This document shows, in pieces, positions 1 to 7,379 of a stretch of DNA of 45,881 bases (within the stretch, counting starts at the first letter, position 1; each line of letters begins with the position of its first letter). A model generated the notes under the pieces. That model was not told where the DNA came from and searched no databases. It saw nothing but the letters and a program-made list of their open reading frames with translations. The translations under genes were made by a program, and so were the position numbers. Origin of the DNA: Deltaproteobacteria bacterium (lineage in GTDB: Bacteria; Desulfobacterota; Desulfarculia; Desulfarculales; Desulfarculaceae); the NCBI GenBank assembly GCA_020444205.1, contig JAHLLJ010000016.1:1-45881 (forward strand). The letters are read 5' to 3'.

Positions 1-2
1 CC

Positions 3-1550
3 TGGCAGCACGTGCGCCGGGTGGGCGAGGACATCGTCAGCCAGGAGCTGATGTTTGGTCACCACCACCGCCTTGGCCCGGCCGACGTGGCCGCACTGCT
101 CACCAGCGGAGTGTTCGAGGTGGAGGTCCTGGTACGGCCCAAGGTGGCCATAATCCCCACCGGCTTTGAATTGGTGGACTGGCGCGAAGCCCGGGAAAAG
201 CAGCCCGACCCCGGCGCCATCATGGAAACCAACAGCCTGTTCCTGGCGGGCCTGGTTACTCAGGCCGGGGGCGAGCCCCTGCTCATGAACAAGGTCACCG
301 ACGACTTTGAAGCCATCAAGGAAGCGGTGGCCAAGGCCCTGGACGGACCGGCTCACCTGGTGATGCTCAATGCCGGGGCCTCGGCGGGGAGCAAGGATTA
401 CAGCGCTCACGTCATCAATGAGCTGGGCGAGGTGTTGGTGCATGGCGTTACCGTGATGCCGGGCAAGCCCTCCATCTTGGGGCGGGCCCAAGGCAAGGCG
501 GTGGTGGGCAGCCCCGGCTACCCGGTGTCCGCTTGGGTGTGCTTTGACCAGTTCATCGTCCCGGCCTTGGCGGCCATGCAGGGCCAGCCAGCACCGCGGC
601 GCGACACTGTGGAGGTGGTGCCTGCCAGGCGCTTGGCCAGCAAGCTGGGGCGCGAGGAGTTCTTGCGAGTGCACCTGGGCCGGGTGGGCAGCCGGGTGGT
701 GGCCACACCCCTCAAGCGCGGGGCCGGAGCCATCACCTCCCTCACCAGGGCTGACGGCCTGTTGCGCATCCCGGCAGACAGCGAGGGTCTAGAAGAAGGC
801 GAGGCCGCGGTGGCCGAGCTGTTGGGCCCCAGGGACCGGGTGGAAAACACCCTGGTGGTGGTGGGCAGCCACGACATTACCCTGGACCTGTTGGGCGACC
901 ACCTCAAACGCCTGGACCCCAAGCTGCATCTCAGCTCCTCGCACCTGGGCTCCCTGGCCGGGATCATGGCCATCAAGGGAGGCCGCTGCCATTTGGGCGG
1001 TACCCACTTGCTGGACCCCGAGACCGGGGAGTACAACATCAGCTATCTAAAACGCTTTCTCAAAGAGGTTCCTGTGCGCCTGGTCACCCTGGCCATGCGC
1101 CAGCAAGGGCTGATGGTCAAGCCGGGCAACCCCAAGGGCATCAAGGACCTGACCGACCTGGGCCGGGAAGACGTGGTGTTGGTCAACCGCCAGGCAGGCA
1201 GCGGAACCAGGGTGCTGCTGGACTATCATCTGAACAAGCTGGGGATGGACCCGGCAGCGGTTCGCGGCTATGACCAGGAAGAATACACGCACATGGCCGT
1301 GGCGGTGCAGGTGTTGGCCGGAGGGGCCGACGTGGGCCTGGGCATCCTGGCCGCGGCCAAGGCCCTGGGTCTGGAGTTCATTCCGGTCATGGAGGAGCGC
1401 TACGACCTGTGCATCCCCCAGGAGCATTGGGATGACCCCAGGGTGATCGCGCTGCGCCAGGTGCTGGATAGCCCCGAGTTCCGCCAACAGGTTAGCGGCT
1501 TGGGCGGCTACGACGTGAGCCCCATGGGCGCTATTGCCTGGGAGAGCTAA
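3..1550 (+). CDS. MoeA-type molybdopterin molybdotransferase fused to a PBP-like domain (5' partial)
   Basis: MoeA inserts molybdenum (or tungsten) into adenylated molybdopterin in the cytoplasm. The reading frame is open to the left window edge: the codons before the first GTG (base 12) read WQH and continue into RRVGEDIV, which fits the MoeA pattern around HxRxxGEDI, so the gene starts upstream. The visible ~515 residues hold the MoeA central domain (PTGFELV; NAGASAG in place of the usual GGxSxG; VMPGKPSILG; GSPGYPVSAW), the small C-terminal MoeA domain, then from about residue 275 a periplasmic-binding-protein-like domain (GSHD, SSHLGS, NRQAGSGTR, DVGLGI) of the kind that binds oxyanions. 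This MoeA-PBP fusion is a known architecture in anaerobes, and the second domain may sense or present molybdate or tungstate; that role is inference. It converges on the FmdE gene with one base between the stop codons. Confidence 0.9.
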   Translation, partial: WQHVRRVGEDIVSQELMFGHHHRLGPADVAALLTSGVFEVEVLVRPKVAIIPTGFELVDWREAREKQPDPGAIMETNSLFLAGLVTQAGGEPLLMNKVTDDFEAIKEAVAKALDGPAHLVMLNAGASAGSKDYSAHVINELGEVLVHGVTVMPGKPSILGRAQGKAVVGSPGYPVSAWVCFDQFIVPALAAMQGQPAPRRDTVEVVPARRLASKLGREEFLRVHLGRVGSRVVATPLKRGAGAITSLTRADGLLRIPADSEGLEEGEAAVAELLGPRDRVENTLVVVGSHDITLDLLGDHLKRLDPKLHLSSSHLGSLAGIMAIKGGRCHLGGTHLLDPETGEYNISYLKRFLKEVPVRLVTLAMRQQGLMVKPGNPKGIKDLTDLGREDVVLVNRQAGSGTRVLLDYHLNKLGMDPAAVRGYDQEEYTHMAVAVQVLAGGADVGLGILAAAKALGLEFIPVMEERYDLCIPQEHWDDPRVIALRQVLDSPEFRQQVSGLGGYDVSPMGAIAWES

Positions 1551-1551
1551 T

Positions 1552-2127
1552 TTAGGAGTAGTAGGCCTGACCCGCGCAAGAAGGGCAAAGACCACCCTGG
1601 CGGCTGGGGTAGTACTCGCCGCAGGAGGGACAGGCTATGGTGGGCACATGCTCCTGGTCCTTGAGGGGAGCCTTCATGGTGACCGCCCGGGACTGTACCA
1701 AACCGTGGCCGCCTTCCATGATCTCCTGCACCACCCGGGTCTTTTCCACCCCCTTGCCCTCTGGGCGGCGCAGATACCAGCCCGCCACCAAAGGATAGTC
1801 CTCTATGCCCTGGGCGCTCACCCAGGCCCTGGCCCCTTGCAGGCTCATGCGGTCGTACATGGTGAGCGCGAACTTGCCCCAATCGAGCATTTGCAAGAAT
1901 CCGTTGCCCATGGTGCAAGGAGTAAGCGCCTGCACCGAGTCGGGCAGGCATACCGTGGTCTCCACCACCACATTGATATAGGGCGTGTCGCCCAAGATGT
2001 TCCAGGCGGCATCCAGCAAAAAGCCGCCCATCACCGTTCCGGGCGAGATGTGGCCATGAAACTCCTCCAACTTGACCAGGAAGTCTTGCCGGGACAGGCC
2101 GCAAATCTGATCGGGCATATCGCTCAT
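1552..2127 (-). CDS. FmdE-family protein with C-terminal zinc ribbon
   Basis: The 191-residue protein carries the FmdE hallmark FHGHISPG (residues 23-30) followed by TVMGG, two further cysteines (C60, C71), and a C-terminal zinc ribbon made of two CPSC pairs (C166/C169 and C181/C184). FmdE was named from formylmethanofuran dehydrogenase operons. In bacteria it is common beside molybdenum or tungsten enzymes and formate dehydrogenase maturation genes; its biochemical role is poorly defined. The ATG at 2127 is preferred over the upstream TTG because AGAGAGGA lies 8 bases before it. It is the last gene of a cNMP-binding protein/FdhD/FmdE operon. The context supports a job in Mo/W-enzyme maturation or substrate handling. 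Confidence 0.85.
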   Translation of the reverse strand: MSDMPDQICGLSRQDFLVKLEEFHGHISPGTVMGGFLLDAAWNILGDTPYINVVVETTVCLPDSVQALTPCTMGNGFLQMLDWGKFALTMYDRMSLQGARAWVSAQGIEDYPLVAGWYLRRPEGKGVEKTRVVQEIMEGGHGLVQSRAVTMKAPLKDQEHVPTIACPSCGEYYPSRQGGLCPSCAGQAYYS

Positions 2128-2190
2128 GAACAAGGTCCTCTCTTAATAGGGCGCAACGAGGCTAAAGCTTAGCATGATTCCAGGAATGAG

Positions 2191-3042
2191 CTAGGCATCC
2201 CGCAGGGGCTCGCCCGCCAGGAGCACCCGCTGGGGGTGGCAGTAGACCGTGGCCCGGCCCTGACGCACAAAAGCCACCAAGGTCACCCCAGCCTGTTGGC
2301 ATATTTGGCGGCCCAGGGAGGTGGCGGCAGAAAACGAGCAAACTACCGGCACTCCAGACCTGGCCGCTTTTAAGGCCATCTCCAGGCTGATGCGCCCGGA
2401 TACGGTGCAAACGCACTGCCCCAGATCGTGGCCCTGGCCTAAGGCCATGCCCAAGGCCTTGTCCATGGCGTTGTGGCGGCCCACGTCCTCGGCCAAATGC
2501 AACAGCTCACCCTGGGCCGTGCCCAGAGCCACGGCATGGGTCCCACCGGTATTGCGATAAATCCCCTGCTCGGTTTCCATGGCCGCGATTAGGTTCTGGA
2601 TGGCCGCCAGCTCAATGCGCAAGGAAGATTTCACCGGGCTGATACCGCCGCCCAGGTCGCGAAAGGATTCCAAACCGCAAAGGCCGCAGGAAGTAGCCGC
2701 CGGCGCCGCCCGTCTGGTGCGGGCCCGCCGGGCCAGGTCCGGCAACAGGGAGACGTCGGCCCAAAACACCGGCCCCACCCCGGGCAACTCGCTGTTGCCC
2801 AAACCTATCTCCAGGACCTCCTGGGGGCTGCTCACAATGCCCTCGCTGATGCAAAAGCCCAGAGCCAGGTGCTCAAGGTTGGCGGGAGTGGCCATGAGCA
2901 ACACATAGGAGCGGCCGTTGAGGCGTATCTCGCAGGGCGCCTCCACAGCCAACTCTTCGGGCTCCGACCGGGCCCGGCCGGCCTCCACCCGCAGGCCCGA
3001 GACGCTGCTCACCACGCTTTGCTGGTCAGGTTGTTTATCCAA
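2191..3042 (-). CDS. fdhD: Formate dehydrogenase accessory sulfurtransferase FdhD
   Basis: FdhD passes sulfur from the cysteine desulfurase IscS to the molybdenum bis-MGD cofactor and is needed for active formate dehydrogenase. The 283-residue protein has the typical length. It shows the redox-active CxxC as SCGLCG (C119, C122), the conserved EDVGRHNAMDK (185-195), and SGRISLEM near residue 215. The start is a TTG at 3042 preceded by AAGGA five bases upstream; no better start is visible. It lies 63 bases upstream of the FmdE gene and 30 bases downstream of a cNMP-binding protein gene, all on the minus strand. With the convergent MoeA fusion this makes a small Mo-cofactor and formate dehydrogenase maturation locus, although no formate dehydrogenase structural gene is in the window. 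Confidence 0.95.
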   Translation of the reverse strand: MDKQPDQQSVVSSVSGLRVEAGRARSEPEELAVEAPCEIRLNGRSYVLLMATPANLEHLALGFCISEGIVSSPQEVLEIGLGNSELPGVGPVFWADVSLLPDLARRARTRRAAPAATSCGLCGLESFRDLGGGISPVKSSLRIELAAIQNLIAAMETEQGIYRNTGGTHAVALGTAQGELLHLAEDVGRHNAMDKALGMALGQGHDLGQCVCTVSGRISLEMALKAARSGVPVVCSFSAATSLGRQICQQAGVTLVAFVRQGRATVYCHPQRVLLAGEPLRDA

Positions 3043-3072
3043 GCTGTTCCTTTCCCCAAGGCGCGGGGCGCC

Positions 3073-3555
3073 TCACCATCTGTGAACTTGATCAAAGCCT
3101 TGAATACGGGCCAGCTCGTCCTGGGCCGCATGAAAACGCTTGCCAATGACGCTGGCCAGGTTTCGCATGAAAATGTAGCCTATGTGATGATTCTGATCAA
3201 ACAGATCCAACAGGTCGTCGCGCCCCAGTCTGACATAGCGGCAAAGCGGCGAGGTGCAATATCCGGAAAGGGTGTAGCGGTGCGGCGGCACCATGGCCGA
3301 CCAGCCCCAGGAGCCGCCGGGCTCTACCACGGACAGGGTCTGGTCGCTGCTGCTCTCTCCCCTGGGCAGTTCGTAGCGCAGTTCCACCTGGCCTTCCACC
3401 AGCAGAAAAAACTCATCTGCCTGCTGGCCCTCCACGCACAGGCGCTGCTCTTTTTCCGCCTTGCCCGGCTGGCAACAGCCGCGCAGCTTGACTATTTCTG
3501 AAACGCTCAGCCCCTGAAGCACATCCACCCTGTTGAGGAATTCCAAATCTTCCAC
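3073..3555 (-). CDS. Standalone cyclic-nucleotide-binding-domain protein
   Basis: This is a 160-residue protein made almost entirely of one cNMP-binding (Crp/Fnr sensor) beta-roll: LSVSEIVKLRGCCQPGKAEK, then FFLLVEGQVELRYE, then PGGSWGWSAM, then a helical end with HIGYIFMRNLASVIGKRF. It stops after the dimerisation-type helix, and no DNA-binding helix-turn-helix follows, so it is not a full Crp/Fnr regulator. The GGSWGWSA stretch replaces the phosphate-binding cassette GExxGExAL, so cyclic-nucleotide binding is doubtful. Two GTG codons are adjacent (3558 and 3555); the second has the better distance (5 bases) from GGAGG. It heads the FdhD/FmdE operon and could be a sensor or scaffold for it; that is inference. 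Confidence 0.8.
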   Translation of the reverse strand: MEDLEFLNRVDVLQGLSVSEIVKLRGCCQPGKAEKEQRLCVEGQQADEFFLLVEGQVELRYELPRGESSSDQTLSVVEPGGSWGWSAMVPPHRYTLSGYCTSPLCRYVRLGRDDLLDLFDQNHHIGYIFMRNLASVIGKRFHAAQDELARIQGFDQVHRW

Positions 3556-3711
3556 CACAACCTCCCCGCATGGGTTCTTAGCCCGGATATTTCATATAAT
3601 CTCCAGGATATCTCCATGTTAAACAATAGGAATCCTCCAGGAGAACCCTTTTCCACAAATCACCCCCCGGACTGAGCCCGGCGGATTGCGGCGACCAGGG
3701 CTAACGGCTTA

Positions 3712-4623
3712 TTATGCGGTCAGATTTTGCAGATTTTTGCGGGCTTGGGACAGGGATCGTCCATGCCGCCCCATGCCTTGCCAGGGGTCGGGCTGCTGGT
3801 CCAGACGCTCAAGGATGTTGCCCAGGTGGTAGCTTTGGGGACCCAGGCCCGAAGCGGTAAGCTCGCTCCACTCCAGAGGAGTGGCCACCGGCGCTCCGGG
3901 CAGGGCGCGCACCGCATAGGGCGCCACGGAAGTCTGTCCATATCCGTTGCGGGCCACATCCAGGTAAAGCCTGTCTTGGCGCTTGGCCACGCGTTGCTCG
4001 GTGGTCAGCAAATCGGGATGCTCCACGGTCAGGCGCTGGGCCACCTCTTGAGCAAAGCCACGCACCTGATCAAAGCCTTCCCTGCGCAACAGCGGCGCCA
4101 CCACATGGAGGCCACGAGATCCGGTGGTCATCACATAAGGCCGCAGGCCGATGCGCCCCAACAGGCTGCGCAGCATACCAGCCGTCTGGATAACCTGGCT
4201 GAAATCTTCTCCATCGCCGGACGGGTCCAGGTCGAAGATCACCCTGTCGGGCTGGTTGGGACGGTCGGCCCGGCTGAGCCAAGGGTGTAGAGTCACACAG
4301 GCGAGATCGGCAAGGTAGAGCAAGGTGGAGCGGTTGTTGGCCATTAACTGCCTGATGGAACCACCCTCTTTCTTTTTAAGGCGCGCCCAGGGGACCCAGG
4401 ATGGAAAATAATCCGGTACGTCCTTTTGATAAAAACCTTCGGCCTGGATTCCATCGGGAAACCGTTGCACCATCAGGGGGCGGTCCTTGAGATGAGGCAG
4501 AATTATCGCGGAAACCTGCTGGTAAAAATTGGCTAGATCGGCTTTGCTGTATCCCTTATCCGGAAAAAGAACCTTGTCAGGATTGGACAGCTCCAGATTC
4601 TGCGGGACGCTCTTACCGGTCAT
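3712..4623 (-). CDS. ligD: LigD-type polymerase domain (non-homologous end-joining primase/polymerase family)
   Basis: The 303-residue protein is a standalone LigD polymerase (Pol) domain of the archaeo-eukaryotic primase superfamily, which adds ribonucleotides at double-strand-break ends in bacterial NHEJ. It shows LSNPDKVLFP (12-21), FYQK, the conserved HPWLSR (113-118), the catalytic metal-binding FDLDPSG (D131, D133), the TGSRGLHV motif (167-174), and the distal RNGYGQTSVAPYAVRA. A strong AGGAGGGG precedes the ATG by 7 bases. No ligase domain, phosphoesterase domain or Ku gene is adjacent, so the rest of the pathway is either encoded elsewhere or absent. It follows a ~150-base gap after the cNMP-binding protein gene and appears monocistronic. 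The symbol is given for the family; the gene covers only the polymerase part. Confidence 0.9.
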   Translation of the reverse strand: MTGKSVPQNLELSNPDKVLFPDKGYSKADLANFYQQVSAIILPHLKDRPLMVQRFPDGIQAEGFYQKDVPDYFPSWVPWARLKKKEGGSIRQLMANNRSTLLYLADLACVTLHPWLSRADRPNQPDRVIFDLDPSGDGEDFSQVIQTAGMLRSLLGRIGLRPYVMTTGSRGLHVVAPLLRREGFDQVRGFAQEVAQRLTVEHPDLLTTEQRVAKRQDRLYLDVARNGYGQTSVAPYAVRALPGAPVATPLEWSELTASGLGPQSYHLGNILERLDQQPDPWQGMGRHGRSLSQARKNLQNLTA

Positions 4624-4955
4624 GCTGAACCCCTCCTATTACAGCAGACTTGCCCGCCATAGCTCTTTTATCCTTGTCTACATCTTTTAAAAGCAAAAGA
4701 CCTCAATTGACCAGGTCTTTAGCTTAGCATCCTTTGCCCTTGAATTTCACCCCCACTTGTCAGGATATTGCCCTGACCACAACTTCCATTCAGGGCATTT
4801 GGGTAATTAGGCAACTCGTTCCTGGCGAAAGCCCGGCACTAATCCACCATGTTCACAGGGGATTAGGCCGCAGCCTCGCCAAAATTAAGGCGAAATTAGG
4901 GGATGTGTTTGGGTATTACGCGTGGCCAAAGGCTGTGACGCGGCGCACCGGCAGG
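4624..4955. other. Intergenic stretch with two dyads
   Basis: About 330 bases without a convincing gene. It contains a perfect 8-base inverted repeat (TGCCCTGA at 4769-4776 and TCAGGGCA at 4790-4797, 13-base spacer) and a second one (AAAGACCT at 4696-4703 and AGGTCTTT at 4713-4720). The second lies about 75 bases upstream of the LigD-type gene and could belong to its control region. Neither has a T-tract that would make it a clear terminator. A plus-strand open frame across this stretch has no family features and continues into the antisense of the next gene, so it is left out. Confidence 0.4.
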
Positions 4956-5249
4956 CTACTCCATCTTACCGGCGGCATTGAGTTGATCCGAACCCTCGGC
5001 ATCCTCCCACAAAAACGCCAGTTCATCTTCAGTCAGAGGCTCGGAGCGGGGCCGCATACGATTGCGGCACACGGCCGCGAACAAGGACAAGACCCTGCGT
5101 GAATCACGCTCCTGGATTTCAGGCCAGTCGTTGCGTACCTCATCTTGATAAGAGCAGCCCTGGCAGTGGAAATCGCTCACCTTTTGGGCAATAGCCTCGC
5201 TCAGGCAGGAATCGTAGTTTGGGCAGGCGAAATTTCTCTTAATCTGCAT
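4956..5249 (-). CDS. Small cysteine-rich protein of unknown function
   Basis: This is a 97-residue protein not assigned to a named family. Its N-terminal half holds four cysteines in the pattern C-x5-C-x13-C-x2-C (FACPNYDSCL, then FHCQGCSY), which looks like a small zinc or iron-sulfur knuckle. The C-terminal half is charged and helical (RDSRRVLSLFAAVCRNRMRP, then LTEDELAFLWEDAEG). The ATG at 5249 is preferred over an in-frame TTG at 5267 because GAGGA lies 10 bases before the ATG. It is flanked by long non-coding stretches on both sides and seems to be transcribed alone. The clean cysteine pattern and gene-like composition argue for a real gene, but nothing in the sequence shows what it does. 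Confidence 0.6.
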   Translation of the reverse strand: MQIKRNFACPNYDSCLSEAIAQKVSDFHCQGCSYQDEVRNDWPEIQERDSRRVLSLFAAVCRNRMRPRSEPLTEDELAFLWEDAEGSDQLNAAGKME

Positions 5250-5639
5250 AATGCGTCTGGTCCTCAAACATTCTCGATTTCAGCCGCAACGTAAAAAACC
5301 GCACTACGCGGTTCGGGAATCGATACGGCGATTTAACCCTTGGAAGAAGTAGCCTGTAAAAGGCCCTGTTCATTCCTGGTGAGTGCCTGCTTTAGTATTG
5401 TGAGACCTTTTGGATGGCTTTTAAATAAAAACTTTTACATTTTTAGTTTTTTATTATAATGACGATTTATTTTGATTTCAGGCATGCGCCGCCACCGGCC
5501 ATATAAGCCAATTTGCTCCAGTACGCCAAAAACCTTATGCTGATAAATAGAGACGAGATCTGCCCCAGGTGAACGAGTTTGCCCAAGCTCCCGTAATTTC
5601 GGGAAACCCAACTTTCAGGCAATAAAAGGAGGTATCTCC
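5250..5639. other. AT-rich intergenic region upstream of superoxide reductase
   Basis: About 390 bases without a gene. The middle (about 5400-5475) is far more AT-rich than the surroundings and contains a perfect TATAAT. A small hairpin (AACCGC-ACTAC-GCGGTT) lies near 5297-5313. The downstream part would form a leader of about 170 bases before the superoxide reductase gene. I see a loose resemblance to PerR/Fur boxes around 5454-5475, but not enough to call one. Confidence 0.5.
5434..5460 (+). promoter_or_regulatory. Candidate promoter for the superoxide reductase gene
   Basis: A perfect -10 TATAAT (5455-5460) is preceded by TTTACA (5434-5439) at a 15-base spacing, shorter than the optimum of 17. 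Its place in the only strongly AT-rich island upstream of the superoxide reductase gene supports a sigma-70-type promoter with a start near 5467. Confidence 0.4.
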
Positions 5640-6029
5640 ATGGCTATTGGCGATCTGGTAAAAACCGACGATTTCAAAAACGAAAAACACGTACCCGTAA
5701 TCGAACTGCCCGCTGCCCGCACCGCTGGGGAGCCCATGGAAATCAAGGTGTCGGTGGGCAAGGAGATTCCCCACCCCAACACCACGGCCCACTACATCTC
5801 TTGGATATCATTGTACTATCTTCCCGATGGCGGCAAGTTCGCCTACAACCTGGGCCGGGCCGACTTCCTTTCTCACGGTGCCAGCACCGAGGGGCCTGAC
5901 AGCATCACTATCTACACGGATCCCACTGCCCTATTCAAGGTGAAGCTCGACCAGCCGGGCACCTTGTATGCCACTTCCTACTGCAACATCCATGGCCTGT
6001 GGGAGAGCCAGCTACAGGTCGATTTCTAG
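5640..6029 (+). CDS. Superoxide reductase, one-iron (neelaredoxin) class
   Basis: The 129-residue protein reduces superoxide to hydrogen peroxide with electrons from rubredoxin, in the cytoplasm of anaerobes. It has the full Fe(His)4Cys centre set: H17 within EKHVPVIE (E15 and K16 are the usual mobile ligand and catalytic lysine), H45 and H51 in IPHPNTTAHYISW, and C115 and H118 in YCNIHGLW. The N-terminal desulforedoxin domain of two-iron desulfoferrodoxins is absent, so this is the short one-iron form. A very strong AAAGGAGG sits 8 bases before the ATG. The next plus-strand gene, an antiporter, begins about 65 bases downstream and is probably co-transcribed. No rubredoxin gene is adjacent. 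Confidence 0.96.
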   Translation: MAIGDLVKTDDFKNEKHVPVIELPAARTAGEPMEIKVSVGKEIPHPNTTAHYISWISLYYLPDGGKFAYNLGRADFLSHGASTEGPDSITIYTDPTALFKVKLDQPGTLYATSYCNIHGLWESQLQVDF

Positions 6030-6093
6030 CCTCAACCGGGGGGCGGCCAATCCAGCGGCCGCCTCCCAGCCGTCCAACGGTTTCGGAGACATA

Positions 6094-7326
6094 TTGAACA
6101 CCATTTCAGGCGACATCACCCAAACCGTGCTCCTGGTGGCGGTGGTGACCATCATTACCTTGCTGGTCAAGGCCTGGCTGCACCGCACCGTAGTTCCGCC
6201 ACTGGTGGGGTTTTTGCTGCTGGGTATGTTACTGCGCTGGCTGGACGACGAGGGAACCCTGGTCAGCGACCAATCCGCCTCGATCCTGCGCTTCCTGGGC
6301 GAGATCGGGCTGTTCACTCTGCTGTTCAAGGTAGGCCTGGAGAGCAACCTGGCCGGGCTCATCGCCCAGATACGCAGGGCCAGCCTGGTGTGGCTGGCCA
6401 ACATCCTGGGAACCGGATTAATGAGCTATCTGGCCGCGTACTACATTTTCGGCCAGGGGCTCTTGCCCAGCCTGGTGGTGGGAGTGGCCTTCACCGCCAC
6501 CAGTGTGGGGGTAACGGCCCAGATGTGGGAGGATGCCGGGGCTCTGAACACCGATAACGGTGACCTGCTGCTGGACGTGGCCGAGTTGGATGATGTTTCG
6601 GCGGTGGTATTCATGGCCCTTTTGTTCGCGGTGCTGCCCGAGATGCGCCAAGGCAAGGCAGAGGGTCTCTTCTGGTCCTCGGTAGCCACCACCGGCATCT
6701 TCGCGCTCAAGCTCATTGCCTTTGTCGCCTTGTGCGTGCTTTTCTCTACCCATGGCGAGCGACGTCTCACAGCCTATTTCCAGCGGCTGGAAAAGCCGCC
6801 CGAGGCAATGCTGATGATCGCCGGTGTGGCCCTGCTCTTTGCCGCCCTGGCCGGGCTGTGGGGTTTCTCCCTGGCGGTGGGGGCCTTCATGGCCGGTCTG
6901 GTGTTTAGCCGAGACCCCGCCACCCTGAAGCTGGAGACATCTTTTATCCCCCTGCACGACTTCTTCAGCCCATTTTTCTTTATCAGCATTGGTTTGGCCG
7001 TGGACCCGGCGGTGTTTCACCAGGCCTTGGGTCTGGGGTTGGGCCTGGCGGTGGTGGCCATCGTGGGCAAGGTACTTTCCAACGGCCTGGCGGTGTGGGG
7101 CCTGGGCTCCTTGTCGGCCGGAATGGTGGTAGGCGCAAGCATGGTGCCCAGGGCTGAAATCGCATTGATCATCATGCACCGTGGACAGCAGATGGGGCCA
7201 TGGGCGGTGTCTACCCACCTTTACACGGCCACGGTGGTGGTCACCTTTATCACCTGCATCGCCGCTCCACTTACGGTGCGATACCTTTTGCGCCGCTGGC
7301 CGCAAAACGGGCCCGGCAGAGGCTAG
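6094..7326 (+). CDS. CPA2-family cation/proton antiporter (KefB/Na+-H+ exchanger type)
   Basis: The roughly 410-residue integral membrane protein has about 12 hydrophobic segments of the sodium/hydrogen exchanger fold. Recognisable parts are PPLVGFLLLGMLL, the LLFKVGLESNL segment (typically LFxxGLE), FTATSVGVTAQM, and the ion-binding LDVAELDDVSAVV, followed by the second repeat with GFSLAVGAFMAGL, FFSPFFFISIGLAVDP and MVPRAEIALIIM. It lacks the cytoplasmic TrkA-N domain of KefB/KefC. The start is uncertain: the open frame runs back into the superoxide reductase gene, but the only start codon in frame after that gene's stop is the TTG at 6094, preceded by GGAG. Likely role: Na+ or K+ efflux and pH control. 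Confidence 0.85.
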   Translation: MNTISGDITQTVLLVAVVTIITLLVKAWLHRTVVPPLVGFLLLGMLLRWLDDEGTLVSDQSASILRFLGEIGLFTLLFKVGLESNLAGLIAQIRRASLVWLANILGTGLMSYLAAYYIFGQGLLPSLVVGVAFTATSVGVTAQMWEDAGALNTDNGDLLLDVAELDDVSAVVFMALLFAVLPEMRQGKAEGLFWSSVATTGIFALKLIAFVALCVLFSTHGERRLTAYFQRLEKPPEAMLMIAGVALLFAALAGLWGFSLAVGAFMAGLVFSRDPATLKLETSFIPLHDFFSPFFFISIGLAVDPAVFHQALGLGLGLAVVAIVGKVLSNGLAVWGLGSLSAGMVVGASMVPRAEIALIIMHRGQQMGPWAVSTHLYTATVVVTFITCIAAPLTVRYLLRRWPQNGPGRG

Positions 7327-7345
7327 CGCCTCATCCCGAGCCCGC

Positions 7346-7363
7346 TGCCGGCGCTTGCCGGCA
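7346..7363. terminator. Stem-loop between convergent genes
   Basis: A perfect 7-base stem (TGCCGGC / GCCGGCA) with a GCTT loop lies in the 53-base gap between the antiporter and the convergent LarA-like gene. It has no T-tract on either strand, so it is at best a weak bidirectional terminator. Confidence 0.35.
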
Positions 7364-7379
7364 AATATTGGCCAGCAAC

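Noticed and set aside
4734-5102. 122-codon plus-strand frame
   Set aside because: Half lies in a dyad-containing intergenic stretch and half is antisense to the cysteine-rich protein gene; no motif.
5454-5475. PerR or Fur box upstream of superoxide reductase
   Set aside because: Only a partial match to either consensus; the AT-rich background makes chance likely.
5968-6093. Upstream extension of the antiporter gene into the superoxide reductase gene
   Set aside because: The added residues are an out-of-frame read of the superoxide reductase end; the TTG at 6094 with GGAG is the only start after that stop.
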